Assembly: GCF_900155885.1 (NCBI RefSeq)
Contig: NZ_FTMB01000011.1
Location: forward strand, 1 to 64,000
DNA length: 64,000 nt
Origin: Rhizobium sp. RU20A
Lineage (GTDB): Bacteria; Pseudomonadota; Alphaproteobacteria; Rhizobiales; Rhizobiaceae
Reading direction: 5' to 3'
Shown: positions 27,361-35,613 of the stretch, piece by piece
Position numbering within the stretch: the stretch's first letter is position 1
How the letters are laid out: each line of letters starts with the position of its first letter
Made by a program: the position numbers and the translations under genes
The notes under the pieces: model-generated
The model's input: the letters and a program-made list of their open reading frames with translations, nothing else
The model's database searches: none
Told to the model about the DNA's origin: nothing

Positions 27361-28869
27361 ATGGCGTATTTTCTCACGGCGGATGGCGGCACCGAAAGCC
27401 TTCGTGCCCGTGTCTACGATCTATCCGGCGCATGCCTCGGCAGCGTTGCCGTTCCCTACGAGACGACGTTCTCGAGCGGCGCGCGTGCCGAGCAGAACCC
27501 GGAGGACTGGTGGAGCGCCTTCGTGACCGCATCCCGGCAGGCGATCACCGAGAGCCGGGTCGATCCCGCCGCGATCGAAGCCATCTGCCTTGCGACGACC
27601 AGTTGCACGGTGGTTGCGCTCGACCGGGACGGCCGCGCACTTCGGCCCGCCATCATCTGGATGGATGTGCGCGCAAATGCTGAAGCCGATGCGGTGCTCG
27701 CCACCGGTGATCCAGCGCTGATCACCAATGGCGGGGGCGAAGGGCCGGTTTCAGCCGAATGGATGATTCCGAAGGCGCTGTGGATCGCTCGCCACGAGCC
27801 GGAGATCTTCAAGGCGGCGCATACGATCTGCGAATATCAGGACTTTATGACGCTGCGGCTGACCGGCGAACGGGCGGCGAGCCTGAACAACGTCACCCTG
27901 CGCTGGCACTATCAGACGGATCGCGGTGGATGGGCGACATCGCTGGTCGAAACGCTGGGCATCCCGGAACTGTTGGAAAAGTGGCCGCGGCGCGTCGTGG
28001 CGCCCGGTGATGTCATCGGCACACTGAAAGCGAGCGCCGCGGATGAACTGGGGATTCCCGCGACGGTCAAGCTCGTACAGGGCGGGGCGGATGCGCTGAT
28101 CGGCATGATCGGACTGGGCGTTGCGCGGCCGGGGCAACTGGCCCTGATCACCGGGTCGTCGCATCTGCAGTTCGGCGTTTCGCAGACGCCGCTCAATGCG
28201 CGCGGGATATGGGGCAGCTATCTCGACTGCGTTTACCCCAAACGCTACATCGTCGAAGGCGGGCAGACCTCCACGGGATCGATCATCGCCTGGCTCGGTC
28301 GCATGATGAACGGCACGATGGATCTGGAGGCGCTGAACCGGAAGGCGGCAGCGCTGGAGCCTGGATGCGATGGTCTGATCGTGCAGGATCATTTCCAGGG
28401 AAATCGCACGCCCTATACCGATCCCCTGTCGCGCGGCGCGATCACCGGTCTGACACTCGCGCACGAGCCGCATCACATCTTCAGGGCGATCATGGAAGGC
28501 ATCGGGTTCGGCACCCGCGCCATCCTCGATGCCATGGCCGAGGCCGGCTATCGTGGCCAGGAGATGACGGTCGGCGGCGGGGCGGGAGCCTCGGATCTCT
28601 GGCTGCAGATCCATGCCGATACGGCGGGCCTCCCGGTCTGCGTGCCCGCGTCGCGCGATGCGCCGTCGGTGGGCTCGGCCGTGCTTGCCGCCCACGGCGC
28701 CGGTCACTTCGCCAGCATCGACGAAGGGATCGCGGCGATGGTCAGACCGGGAAAGCGCATCGAGCCGCGCCCGCGCGAGGCAGCTCTCTACGAGGACATC
28801 TACCAGCAATACCGGGCGCTCTACCCTGCCTTGAAAGCCGTTCGCGAGAGGAAGGGAAAAGCGCCCTGA
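27361..28869 (+). CDS. FGGY-family carbohydrate kinase (second)
   Basis: 502-residue sugar kinase, only distantly similar to the first one at 22279. The phosphate loop is TADGGTESLRARVYD and the second domain has VQGGADALIGMIGLG, ITGSSHLQFGVS and VGGGAGASDLWLQIHAD. WMDVRANAEAD and EGGQTSTGSI are family motifs. It starts after GGAAGGAGGATAACG, 48 bases past the AhpD-like gene. It is the last gene of this transcription unit and ends in front of a convergent cupin gene. Confidence 0.9.
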   Translation: MAYFLTADGGTESLRARVYDLSGACLGSVAVPYETTFSSGARAEQNPEDWWSAFVTASRQAITESRVDPAAIEAICLATTSCTVVALDRDGRALRPAIIWMDVRANAEADAVLATGDPALITNGGGEGPVSAEWMIPKALWIARHEPEIFKAAHTICEYQDFMTLRLTGERAASLNNVTLRWHYQTDRGGWATSLVETLGIPELLEKWPRRVVAPGDVIGTLKASAADELGIPATVKLVQGGADALIGMIGLGVARPGQLALITGSSHLQFGVSQTPLNARGIWGSYLDCVYPKRYIVEGGQTSTGSIIAWLGRMMNGTMDLEALNRKAAALEPGCDGLIVQDHFQGNRTPYTDPLSRGAITGLTLAHEPHHIFRAIMEGIGFGTRAILDAMAEAGYRGQEMTVGGGAGASDLWLQIHADTAGLPVCVPASRDAPSVGSAVLAAHGAGHFASIDEGIAAMVRPGKRIEPRPREAALYEDIYQQYRALYPALKAVRERKGKAP

Positions 28870-28997
28870 CCACCGATGCGGACATCAGGCTGCACATGGT
28901 ATCGGCCTGACGGTGGCCGGACCGCTGGCGGCTGCTGGTGTTGAGGAGATCATTGAGATCGCGGCTTACGTCATCCCGCCCGATCGGTTCTGAAGGA

Positions 28998-29031
28998 AGG
29001 CCCTGCCGTTGCCTTCAACGGATCAGGGCCT
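28998..29031. terminator. Bidirectional hairpin between converging genes
   Basis: An outer stem, AGGCCCTG with CAGGGCCT, encloses an inner stem, CCGTTG with CAACGG, around a 4-base loop; two bases bulge on the right. It lies between the converging FGGY kinase and cupin genes. There is no strong T-tract, but position and strength support a shared terminator. Confidence 0.7.
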
Positions 29032-29043
29032 CCACTCTCTCCG

Positions 29044-29400
29044 TTAGGCGCCACTGACCATCGTGTAGATCTTGCGGGTCTGCTCGTGGATCGTCCATTC
29101 GCCGCGCCAGCCGCGCGGCAGCACGAACATTTCACCCGCACCAATGTCGCGGGCCGTGCCGTCGCCTTCATGCAGCGTCACGCGCCCGGACAGCAGATGG
29201 CAGATTTCGGCGGCCGCCGAGCGGTCGGCGGTGAAGCGGCCGGGGGTGCATTCCCACACACCGATCTCCGTCTTGCCGTCGGCGCTGGTGAAGAGGGTGG
29301 CGGCGGCCTCCTCCTGGTTGCCTTCGATCGAGGTGGGCTTTGGCGCGAAGGCGCCGAGATCGAGGGCGAGAAGATCGCCGAAATTGTCGACATGCAACAT
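29044..29400 (-). CDS. Cupin-domain protein
   Basis: 118-residue single-domain cupin (RmlC-like beta barrel). Motif 1 around GVWECTPGRFTADRSAAAEI and motif 2 around GAGEMFVLPRGWRGEW are visible, but the usual His ligands of motif 1 are mostly replaced, so metal binding is doubtful. The start MLHVDNF is preferred over MTTMLHV nine bases upstream because AGGA is well spaced from it. Last gene of the minus-strand transporter operon. Similar cupins often sit beside FAD amine oxidases; the role is unknown. Confidence 0.8.
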   Translation of the reverse strand: MLHVDNFGDLLALDLGAFAPKPTSIEGNQEEAAATLFTSADGKTEIGVWECTPGRFTADRSAAAEICHLLSGRVTLHEGDGTARDIGAGEMFVLPRGWRGEWTIHEQTRKIYTMVSGA

Positions 29401-29510
29401 GGTCGTCATCCTGTGAAAGCATCGGGGGCGGCAGCGGATCGCTTGCGGCCCCTCAGAGGCGGGAAGCAAAAATCGGGAATGTCCGGTGCAAGAGCCGTCA
29501 GCGGCGTTTG

Positions 29511-30902
29511 TCAGTGACCGGTGATCCCGTCGGCGAGCGCTGCGAGTTTCGAGGTGCGCGGCAGGCCGGCGAATTCGCGGTCGTCGGCAATGCGGTAGAG
29601 CTGGTACATGGAATGCACGCCCAGCCAGCGGAAGGGTTCCGGCTCCCATTTGCGCACCGTGCGGTTCACCCAGGGCAGGCCGGTGAGCTCGGTCTTGCGG
29701 TCGAGCACGAGATCGGCGAGCGTGCGCCCCGCAAGGTTGGAGGAGGAGACGCCGAGGCCGACATAGCCGCCGGCCCAGCCGATGCCGCTCGCCCGGTCGA
29801 AACCGGCCGTCGTGCACCAGTCGCGCGGCACGCCGAGCACCCCGCACCAGGCGTGGTCGATCTTGAGCGCCTTCGTCTGCGGCAGAAGGCGCGTCAGCAT
29901 GCGGTGCAGGGCGTCGATCGTCGCCTGCTGCGTCTTGCCGTTGACGTCGGTGGCCGAGCCGAAGCGATAGGGCACGCCGCGCCCGCCCATGGTGATGCGG
30001 CCCTCGCGGGTGCGCTGCGCATAACAATAGGTGTGGGCGGCATCGCCGAGAAGCTCGTGGCCCTCCCAGCCGATCTCCTTCCAGAGGGCTTCCGGCAAAG
30101 GTTCGGTGACGATCTGCGCGCTGTTCAGCGGCAGCCAGGTCCGCTCATGGCCCGGCAGGCCGGCGGTAAAGCCTTCCGTGGCGCGGATGATGACGGGCGC
30201 GCTGACCACGCCGCGGTCGGTCGTGACGCTGCCCTTTTCGAAGGACGTGACGGAGGTGCCTTCGTAGATGGCGACGCCGAGCCCCTCGACGACCTGCGCC
30301 AGACCGCGGACCAGCTTTGCGGGCTGAACACGAGCCATGTCGCGGATCACGAAGGCGCCCTTCAGATTGGCGATGCGGATGCGTTTGGCCGCTTCTTCGG
30401 CGGACAGCATGGCGATGCGCTCCGGCGGCATTTCCCAGTCGAGGTAGAACTTGTATTCCTCGCGGGCCCGGTCGAGCTGCGGCTGGTTGGTGGCAACAGT
30501 AATATTGTCGGCGCGCCTGATATCGGCGTCGATGCCTTCCGCGTTCGCGACGCGGATCACCTCGTCCACCGTGCCGGCCATGGCGCGCTGCATGTCGACC
30601 ACCGCGCCGCGGGTCGAGGTCTTCAGGTACTTTTCCCGCGACCAGCCGAACCCGCCCGACAGCCAGCCGCCATTGCGGCCCGAGGCCCCGAAGCCGGCAA
30701 ATTCGCGCTCAACAATGGCGATGTCGAGGGCCGGATTGGCCTTCTTCAGGTAGTAGGCGGTCCACAGCCCCGTATAGCCCGCGCCGATGATGCAGATGTC
30801 GGCCGTGCGATCACCCGGCAGCGGCGGGCGCTTGGCCGGAATGCCGCCGATATCGGCGTACCAGAAGGAGATGTTGCCGTTGGTCTTGATGTCCATGGTC
30901 AT
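29511..30902 (-). CDS. FAD-dependent amine/amino-acid oxidoreductase (DAO/PuuB-like)
   Basis: 463-residue flavoenzyme of the D-amino-acid-oxidase fold. The FAD-binding motif CIIGAGYTGLWTAYYL lies at residues ~37-52, followed by FAGFGASGRNGGW, typical of PuuB-type gamma-glutamylputrescine oxidases. The C-terminal FAD contact is GIGWAGGYVGLGVS. It probably oxidises an amine delivered by the polyamine-type transporter encoded just upstream (9 bases from the ATPase). No gamma-glutamylputrescine synthetase is encoded here, so the substrate may be a free amine. Confidence 0.9.
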   Translation of the reverse strand: MTMDIKTNGNISFWYADIGGIPAKRPPLPGDRTADICIIGAGYTGLWTAYYLKKANPALDIAIVEREFAGFGASGRNGGWLSGGFGWSREKYLKTSTRGAVVDMQRAMAGTVDEVIRVANAEGIDADIRRADNITVATNQPQLDRAREEYKFYLDWEMPPERIAMLSAEEAAKRIRIANLKGAFVIRDMARVQPAKLVRGLAQVVEGLGVAIYEGTSVTSFEKGSVTTDRGVVSAPVIIRATEGFTAGLPGHERTWLPLNSAQIVTEPLPEALWKEIGWEGHELLGDAAHTYCYAQRTREGRITMGGRGVPYRFGSATDVNGKTQQATIDALHRMLTRLLPQTKALKIDHAWCGVLGVPRDWCTTAGFDRASGIGWAGGYVGLGVSSSNLAGRTLADLVLDRKTELTGLPWVNRTVRKWEPEPFRWLGVHSMYQLYRIADDREFAGLPRTSKLAALADGITGH

Positions 30903-30911
30903 TGCTTTCGG

Positions 30912-32027
30912 TTACGTCAGCGTCACGTCGGCGCTGGCATCGTCAGGCAGGAGAATGATGTCTTGGGAAGCGAAGGCGACCTCGGCGGCGTCGCCGATGG
31001 CAAAATCGGCGGCGCCGAGCGGGCTGCGCACGATCGCGGTCGTTCCGTCGGCCAGCCGCACCTCGTATTTCGAGCCGGAGCCGAGATAGATGGCTTCCAC
31101 AACGTTCCCCGTCAGCCGGTTTTCGCCGGCCAGAACCTCGGCGCCCGGACGTTTCAGCACCGCACGTTCCGGCCTCACAAGCATGACGGGCTGCGCGCCG
31201 CCCGCGAGGCGGGCGTTGGCGGTGATGGTCTCTTCGCCAAGGGTCATCACTGTCTGATCGCCGCAGACCTGCGTCTTGCCGCGCAACACGGTGGATTCGC
31301 CGATGAAACGGCCGACGAAGAGCGTGGCGGGCCTGTCATAAAGCTCGCGTCCCGTGCCGATCTGCTCGATGCGCCCGCCATTGAAGACGGCGATGCGATC
31401 GGAGAGCACCAGCGCCTCTTCCTGGTCGTGCGTCACGTAGACGAAGGTGGTGCCGAGTTCGCGGTGGATGCGCTTGATCTCCAGCTGCAGCCACTCGCGC
31501 AGCTTCTTGTCGAGTGCGCCGAGCGGCTCGTCCATGAGAAGCAGCGGCGGATCAAAGACCAGGGCGCGGGCGAGCGCCACGCGCTGCTGCTGGCCGCCGG
31601 AGAGTTCGCTCGGATAGCGATGGGCAAAATCGGCCATCTTCACCATGTCGAGGGCCCGCCTGACGCGCCGGTCGCGCTCTTCGCCCTTCAGGCCGCGCAG
31701 GGTGAGCGGATAGGCGACGTTCTTGCCCACCGTCATGTGGGGGAACAGCGCATAGTGCTGGAAGACGACGCCGATGTTGCGTTTGTGGGAGGGCAGGCCC
31801 GTGACGCTCTTGCCGCCGATCTCCAGCGTGCCGGAGGTGATGTCGGTAAAGCCGGCGATGAGGTTCAGCGTCGTCGTCTTGCCGGAGCCGGAGGGGCCGA
31901 GCAGCGTCATGAACTCGCCGGGGCGGATATGGAGATCGATATCCTTGAGCGCCGTGAAGCGGCCGTAGCGCTTGCAGGCCTTGCTTATATCGATGGCGGC
32001 GCCGGTCGCGGCCTTCGGGTCATGCAT
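30912..32027 (-). CDS. Polyamine-type ABC transporter ATP-binding protein (PotA-like)
   Basis: 371-residue ATPase: Walker A GPSGSGKTT, Q-loop VVFQHYALFPHMTV, signature [15 protein letters not shown], Walker B LLLMDEPLGALDKKLR, H-loop VTHDQEEALVLSD, followed by a TOBE domain. All catalytic residues are intact. It belongs to the 34858-30912 minus-strand unit with a binding protein and two permeases; the permease ends 2 bases upstream. Confidence 0.93.
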   Translation of the reverse strand: MHDPKAATGAAIDISKACKRYGRFTALKDIDLHIRPGEFMTLLGPSGSGKTTTLNLIAGFTDITSGTLEIGGKSVTGLPSHKRNIGVVFQHYALFPHMTVGKNVAYPLTLRGLKGEERDRRVRRALDMVKMADFAHRYPSELSGGQQQRVALARALVFDPPLLLMDEPLGALDKKLREWLQLEIKRIHRELGTTFVYVTHDQEEALVLSDRIAVFNGGRIEQIGTGRELYDRPATLFVGRFIGESTVLRGKTQVCGDQTVMTLGEETITANARLAGGAQPVMLVRPERAVLKRPGAEVLAGENRLTGNVVEAIYLGSGSKYEVRLADGTTAIVRSPLGAADFAIGDAAEVAFASQDIILLPDDASADVTLT

Positions 32028-32029
32028 GG

Positions 32030-32815
32030 TCAGGTCCTTCCGCGGCGCATGCCGATCAGCAGGCCGGCAATGATGATGAGGGACGTGGCGAGGAAGAGGA
32101 GCGTGCCGACCGCAGCCACCGTCGGGTCGGCGTCGCGGGTGATGGAGGCATAGATCTGCACGGGCAGCGTCTTCAGGTAGGGGCTGGTGATGAAGAGGGC
32201 GACGATCACCTCGTCGAAGGAGGTGATGAAGGCAAAGAGCGCGCCGGAGAGGAGGCCCGGCAGAATGAGCGGCAGCGTGACGGTACGGAACACGGTCAGC
32301 CTGCCGGCCCCGAGGCTTGCGGCGGCCGTCTCCAGCCGGCGGTCGAAGACTTCAAGGCTCGCCTGAACGGCGATCAGCACGAAGGGAATGGCAAGCATCG
32401 TGTGGGCCAGCACGAAGCCGGTGACGGTGCCGACCAGATGTGCATCGAGATAGACCGCGTAGATTCCGATGGCCAGAACCACGCCCGGCACCACCATCGG
32501 CGTGATCAGCAGCGCCCGCAACAGGCCGCCGGTGCGGGCTGCGGCGCGGGTGACGCCGAAGGCGGCGAGCGTGCCGAGCACGGTCGCCAGCACCGCGACG
32601 ATCGTCGCGACGATCAGCGAGTTGACGAAGCTCGTCGTCCAGTCCGGATTGCTGAAGAAGTTTTCGTACCACTGCCAGCTGAAGCCGACGGGCGGAAAGG
32701 CGAGCGACTTGTTCTCGTTGAAGGACATGGGGATGACCACCAGCGTCGGCGCGAGCAGCAGGATCGCGACGAGCAGGCAGAAAAGGCCGAGCAGGATGCG
32801 GGGAAAGGATGGCAT
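32030..32815 (-). CDS. Polyamine-type ABC transporter permease (PotC-like)
   Basis: 261-residue inner-membrane permease with six hydrophobic segments, opening LLGLFCLLVAILLLAPTLVV. FNENKSLAFPPVGFSWQWYE is the usual first periplasmic loop. The EAA loop is LETAAASLGAGRLTVFRTVT. It pairs with the PotB-like subunit 4 bases upstream. Confidence 0.93.
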   Translation of the reverse strand: MPSFPRILLGLFCLLVAILLLAPTLVVIPMSFNENKSLAFPPVGFSWQWYENFFSNPDWTTSFVNSLIVATIVAVLATVLGTLAAFGVTRAAARTGGLLRALLITPMVVPGVVLAIGIYAVYLDAHLVGTVTGFVLAHTMLAIPFVLIAVQASLEVFDRRLETAAASLGAGRLTVFRTVTLPLILPGLLSGALFAFITSFDEVIVALFITSPYLKTLPVQIYASITRDADPTVAAVGTLLFLATSLIIIAGLLIGMRRGRT

Positions 32816-32819
32816 GGTC

Positions 32820-33725
32820 TCAGGCCTCCCGCCGCGCGGCGCTGTGCTTCTGGCGCATCAGAGGGGCGGCGATGGCGAGGAGCAGGAAGGTGGCGACCAG
32901 GAGCACCACCCCCATGGCCCCTCCCCGGCCCCAGTTTAGCAGGCTCAGCACCTGGTTCTGGACCAGCGAGGACAAGAGGATGCTGCGCGGACCGCCGAGC
33001 AGCGCCGGCGTGATGTAGAAGCCGAGCGAGAGGATGAAGACGATGATGGCGCCGGCATAGACGCCGGGCAGCGACAGCGGCACGTAGATCTGCAGGAAAG
33101 CCTTCCACGGCTTGGCCCCGAGGCTGCGGGCCGCCTGCAACAGACGGTTGTCGATACCCTTCATCACCGCATAGATCGGCAGGATCATGAAGGGCAGCAG
33201 AACCTGCGTCATGCCGATGACGACGCCCGGCAGCGTGCGGATCAGCTTGACCGGCGGCAGGCCGATGCCGCGCAGGATGGAATTGATGACCCCGGAATCC
33301 TGCAGCAGGATCACCCAGGCGAGCGTGCGCACGACGCCGCTCAGCCAGAAGGGCACGAGCACGCACAGGATCAGAACGAGCCGCAGGTTCCGGCCGACGA
33401 TCGTCATGGCGTAGGCGTAGGGATAGGCGCAGACGAGACAGGCGAGCGTGACCCAGGCCGACACCGTGAAGGTGCGCAGCAGGACGGTGCGGTTGACGGC
33501 CGACCGGAAGAACCAGACGTAATTGTCGACGCCGAGCGCCGGATCGCTGACGGATCGCCAGACCACGATGGCGAGCGGATAGGCGAGAACGGCGACGAGC
33601 ACCAGCACGGCCGGCGCTGCCAGCCACACCGCGCCGCGCGGCATCAGGCGGGACAGGAAGCCGGGCGTGCCGGGCCCTTCGCCGCGCGCGCGCGCCGTCG
33701 TGCCGTCATCGTGCGTCGCAGTCAT
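32820..33725 (-). CDS. Polyamine-type ABC transporter permease (PotB-like)
   Basis: 301-residue inner-membrane permease. After a hydrophilic N-terminus of ~25 residues come six membrane segments. Family motifs include VPFWLSGVVRTLAWVILLQ and the EAA-type loop LLQAARSLGAKPWKAFLQIY. It is separated from the binding-protein gene by 62 bases containing a hairpin. Confidence 0.93.
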   Translation of the reverse strand: MTATHDDGTTARARGEGPGTPGFLSRLMPRGAVWLAAPAVLVLVAVLAYPLAIVVWRSVSDPALGVDNYVWFFRSAVNRTVLLRTFTVSAWVTLACLVCAYPYAYAMTIVGRNLRLVLILCVLVPFWLSGVVRTLAWVILLQDSGVINSILRGIGLPPVKLIRTLPGVVIGMTQVLLPFMILPIYAVMKGIDNRLLQAARSLGAKPWKAFLQIYVPLSLPGVYAGAIIVFILSLGFYITPALLGGPRSILLSSLVQNQVLSLLNWGRGGAMGVVLLVATFLLLAIAAPLMRQKHSAARREA

Positions 33726-33750
33726 GGTCGCTCTCCCGTTGCAAGCGGCA

Positions 33751-33771
33751 GGCCCGGCCGGTGGCCGGACC
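33751..33771 (-). terminator. Intra-operon stem-loop after binding-protein gene
   Basis: In the minus-strand transcript GGTCCGGCC pairs with GGCCGGGCC over 9 positions (one G-U pair) with a 3-base loop. It lies 17 bases after the binding-protein stop and before the permease gene, like the other stem-loops noted after binding-protein genes. Confidence 0.5.
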
Positions 33772-33787
33772 CGCCTGGGCAGGGTGA

Positions 33788-34858
33788 TCAGTTACCGGAC
33801 AGAAGCGCGTTCCACTTCTCGGCGGCGAGATCGAAGTTCTTCACCCAGAAGGCGATGTTCTGCTGGTAGCCCTGCGCGTTGCGCTCGGGCGTCGAGGTGA
33901 GGAAGGCGGCCGTGGCATCATCGACCTTCGGCTTCGCATCCGAGTTGATCGGCGTGTAGGAGGTCGTCTCGGTCATGATCGCCTGGGCCTCGGCGCCGAG
34001 ATAGGCATTGATCAGAGCATGGGCCGCATCCGGGTCCTTGACGCCGACCGGAATGGTCAGCTGGTCCATCACCACCAGCCAGTCCTGCCAGACCGGCGTA
34101 TAGGCGGCGCCGTTCTTGCTGGCGGCCATGGCGCGGCCCGTCCACATCATGATCATGTCGGCCTCGCCGGATTCGGCAAGCTGCTGGCTTTCGGCGCCGG
34201 TCTTCCAGTAGATCGTGTCGGGACCGAGGTCGCGCAGCTTCTGGATGCCCTTTTCGATATCATCAGGCGTCATCGCCTTCGGATCGCCGCCGGCCGCCTT
34301 GAAGGCCTGTTCGATCAGGCCGCCGGTCGGATCACCGGAGCCGTCGATGGCGCGCGTGCCCGGAAATTTCTCGGTGTCGAAGAAGTCGATCCAGTTCTTC
34401 GGCGGATTGTCCTTGTAGGTGTCGTTCTTGTACATCAGCACGACGCCATAGTTCATCGCCGGCACGGAGCATTCACCGACCTGACCCTCCGGGATCTTGG
34501 AAATGTCGAGCTTGGAGAAGTCGAGCTTCTGGAACAGCGTGCCGCAATGCACGTAGGGCGGCAGGTCGGAGGTATCGACGACGTCCCAGGTGACATTGCC
34601 GGAATCGACCTGCGCCTTGATCTTCGCCGTTTCGGTCGGCCCGTCGTTCAGCAGCGTTACGCCGGACTTCTCGACAAAGTCCTTCAGCGCCGCCACCTGG
34701 CCGTCCTGATAGATGCCGCCATAGGAAACGAAGGTCAGCGTCTTGCCCTTCAGCGAGCCTTCCTTGACCGCGCCGGCGACCGGCTTGTCCTGAGCAGAGG
34801 CCGGCAACGCCAGGGCACACGTCATCGTCAGGGCAAAAGCCCTCGCAAATTTCTTCAT
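33788..34858 (-). CDS. Polyamine-type ABC transporter substrate-binding protein (PotD/PotF-like)
   Basis: 356-residue periplasmic receptor with a Sec signal of ~22 residues ending PASA before QDKPVAG. The mature protein opens with TLTFVSYGGIYQDGQ, typical of family 1 polyamine or amine receptors. PAMNYGVVLMYKNDTY and IDGSGDPTGGLIEQAF follow. The FAD amine oxidase and PuuR-like regulator in the same unit support an amine ligand. First transporter gene after the regulator. Confidence 0.92.
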   Translation of the reverse strand: MKKFARAFALTMTCALALPASAQDKPVAGAVKEGSLKGKTLTFVSYGGIYQDGQVAALKDFVEKSGVTLLNDGPTETAKIKAQVDSGNVTWDVVDTSDLPPYVHCGTLFQKLDFSKLDISKIPEGQVGECSVPAMNYGVVLMYKNDTYKDNPPKNWIDFFDTEKFPGTRAIDGSGDPTGGLIEQAFKAAGGDPKAMTPDDIEKGIQKLRDLGPDTIYWKTGAESQQLAESGEADMIMMWTGRAMAASKNGAAYTPVWQDWLVVMDQLTIPVGVKDPDAAHALINAYLGAEAQAIMTETTSYTPINSDAKPKVDDATAAFLTSTPERNAQGYQQNIAFWVKNFDLAAEKWNALLSGN

Positions 34859-34902
34859 TGTGATACTCCCAGTAGCGCTCGCTTCCGTTGTTCCTGCCGG
34901 GG

Positions 34903-35520
34903 CTACGAGCCGGGCCGGGGCAGGTATTTGTCGAGATCGTCGGCAACGCTGGTGGGCGGTGCGATCATCCAGAGGACTTCAGCGGTTTCCGTGCCGATAT
35001 TGACGGTCTTGTGCGGAACCGAACTTAAATATTCGATGCTGTCGCCGGCCGAGAGACGGTGGCGTTCCTCGCCCAGCGTCAGCTCCACCTCGCCGCGCAG
35101 GACGAGAAACAGCTCCTGCGAATTCCCGTGGCTGTAGGGCTCGTCACCCGTCGAGCCATTCGGATCGAACTCGCCGATATAGACTTCCATGTCGCGGATC
35201 GGGCGCCGCGACAGCAGCATTTTGCGATAGCCCTCCGCCGGCGGCAGGGCGGGACGTTCATGCTTTCGCAACACGCGCCCGATCGGCGGCGCGGTGTCCT
35301 CGAAAAGGTCGGTGAGGCTGACACCGAGCGCACCGGCAATGCGCATCAGCGTGCTGGTATTGACCCCGCTGAGGCCCCGCTCGAGCTGGCTGAGAAAGCT
35401 CGCGGTCGTTCCGGTGAGATCACCCAGGGTCCGCAGCGACATGCGCCGCGCCGTGCGAAAAGCCTTGATCTTTTCGCCGATAACCACCTGATCCTTGTCC
35501 GCAAGACCGACGCCGTCCAT
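34903..35520 (-). CDS. XRE-family regulator with C-terminal cupin domain (PuuR-like)
   Basis: 205-residue repressor-type protein. The N-terminal helix-turn-helix (residues ~14-70) includes RMSLRTLGDLTGTTASFLSQ and LSGVNTSTLMRIAGALGVSL. The C-terminal cupin (~120-200) includes YSHGNSQELFLVLRGEVELT and LSAGDSIEYLSSVPHKTVNI. This is the architecture of PuuR and related amine or nitrogen regulators. It heads the minus-strand transporter operon 44 bases before the binding protein and has a perfect palindrome just upstream of its own start. Confidence 0.93.
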   Translation of the reverse strand: MDGVGLADKDQVVIGEKIKAFRTARRMSLRTLGDLTGTTASFLSQLERGLSGVNTSTLMRIAGALGVSLTDLFEDTAPPIGRVLRKHERPALPPAEGYRKMLLSRRPIRDMEVYIGEFDPNGSTGDEPYSHGNSQELFLVLRGEVELTLGEERHRLSAGDSIEYLSSVPHKTVNIGTETAEVLWMIAPPTSVADDLDKYLPRPGS

Positions 35521-35532
35521 CCGTCACCCCTT

Positions 35533-35553
35533 CACTTAACAACATATTAAGTG
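35533..35553. promoter_or_regulatory. Perfect inverted repeat upstream of XRE-cupin gene, candidate autoregulatory operator
   Basis: CACTTAA and TTAAGTG form a perfect 7-base inverted repeat around a 7-base spacer, 12 bases upstream of the regulator's start codon, in an AT-rich pocket. Size and placement suit a dimeric helix-turn-helix repressor that controls its own operon. Confidence 0.55.
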
Positions 35554-35613
35554 GTCGGCGGATGTGCAATCATGAAATGCGGATGACGGCGATTTTTCTG
35601 CGGCAGCGCGCGC

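Noticed and set aside
29340-32153. 937-residue plus-strand frame across the amine oxidase and ATPase genes
   Set aside because: Both minus-strand genes under it have intact catalytic motifs and operon spacing. The plus frame has low-complexity GC-rich antisense composition.
29511-35520. Complete Puu putrescine pathway
   Set aside because: Only a PuuB-like oxidase and PuuR-like regulator are present. The PuuA synthetase, PuuC dehydrogenase and PuuD hydrolase are absent from the window, so the pathway name was not applied.
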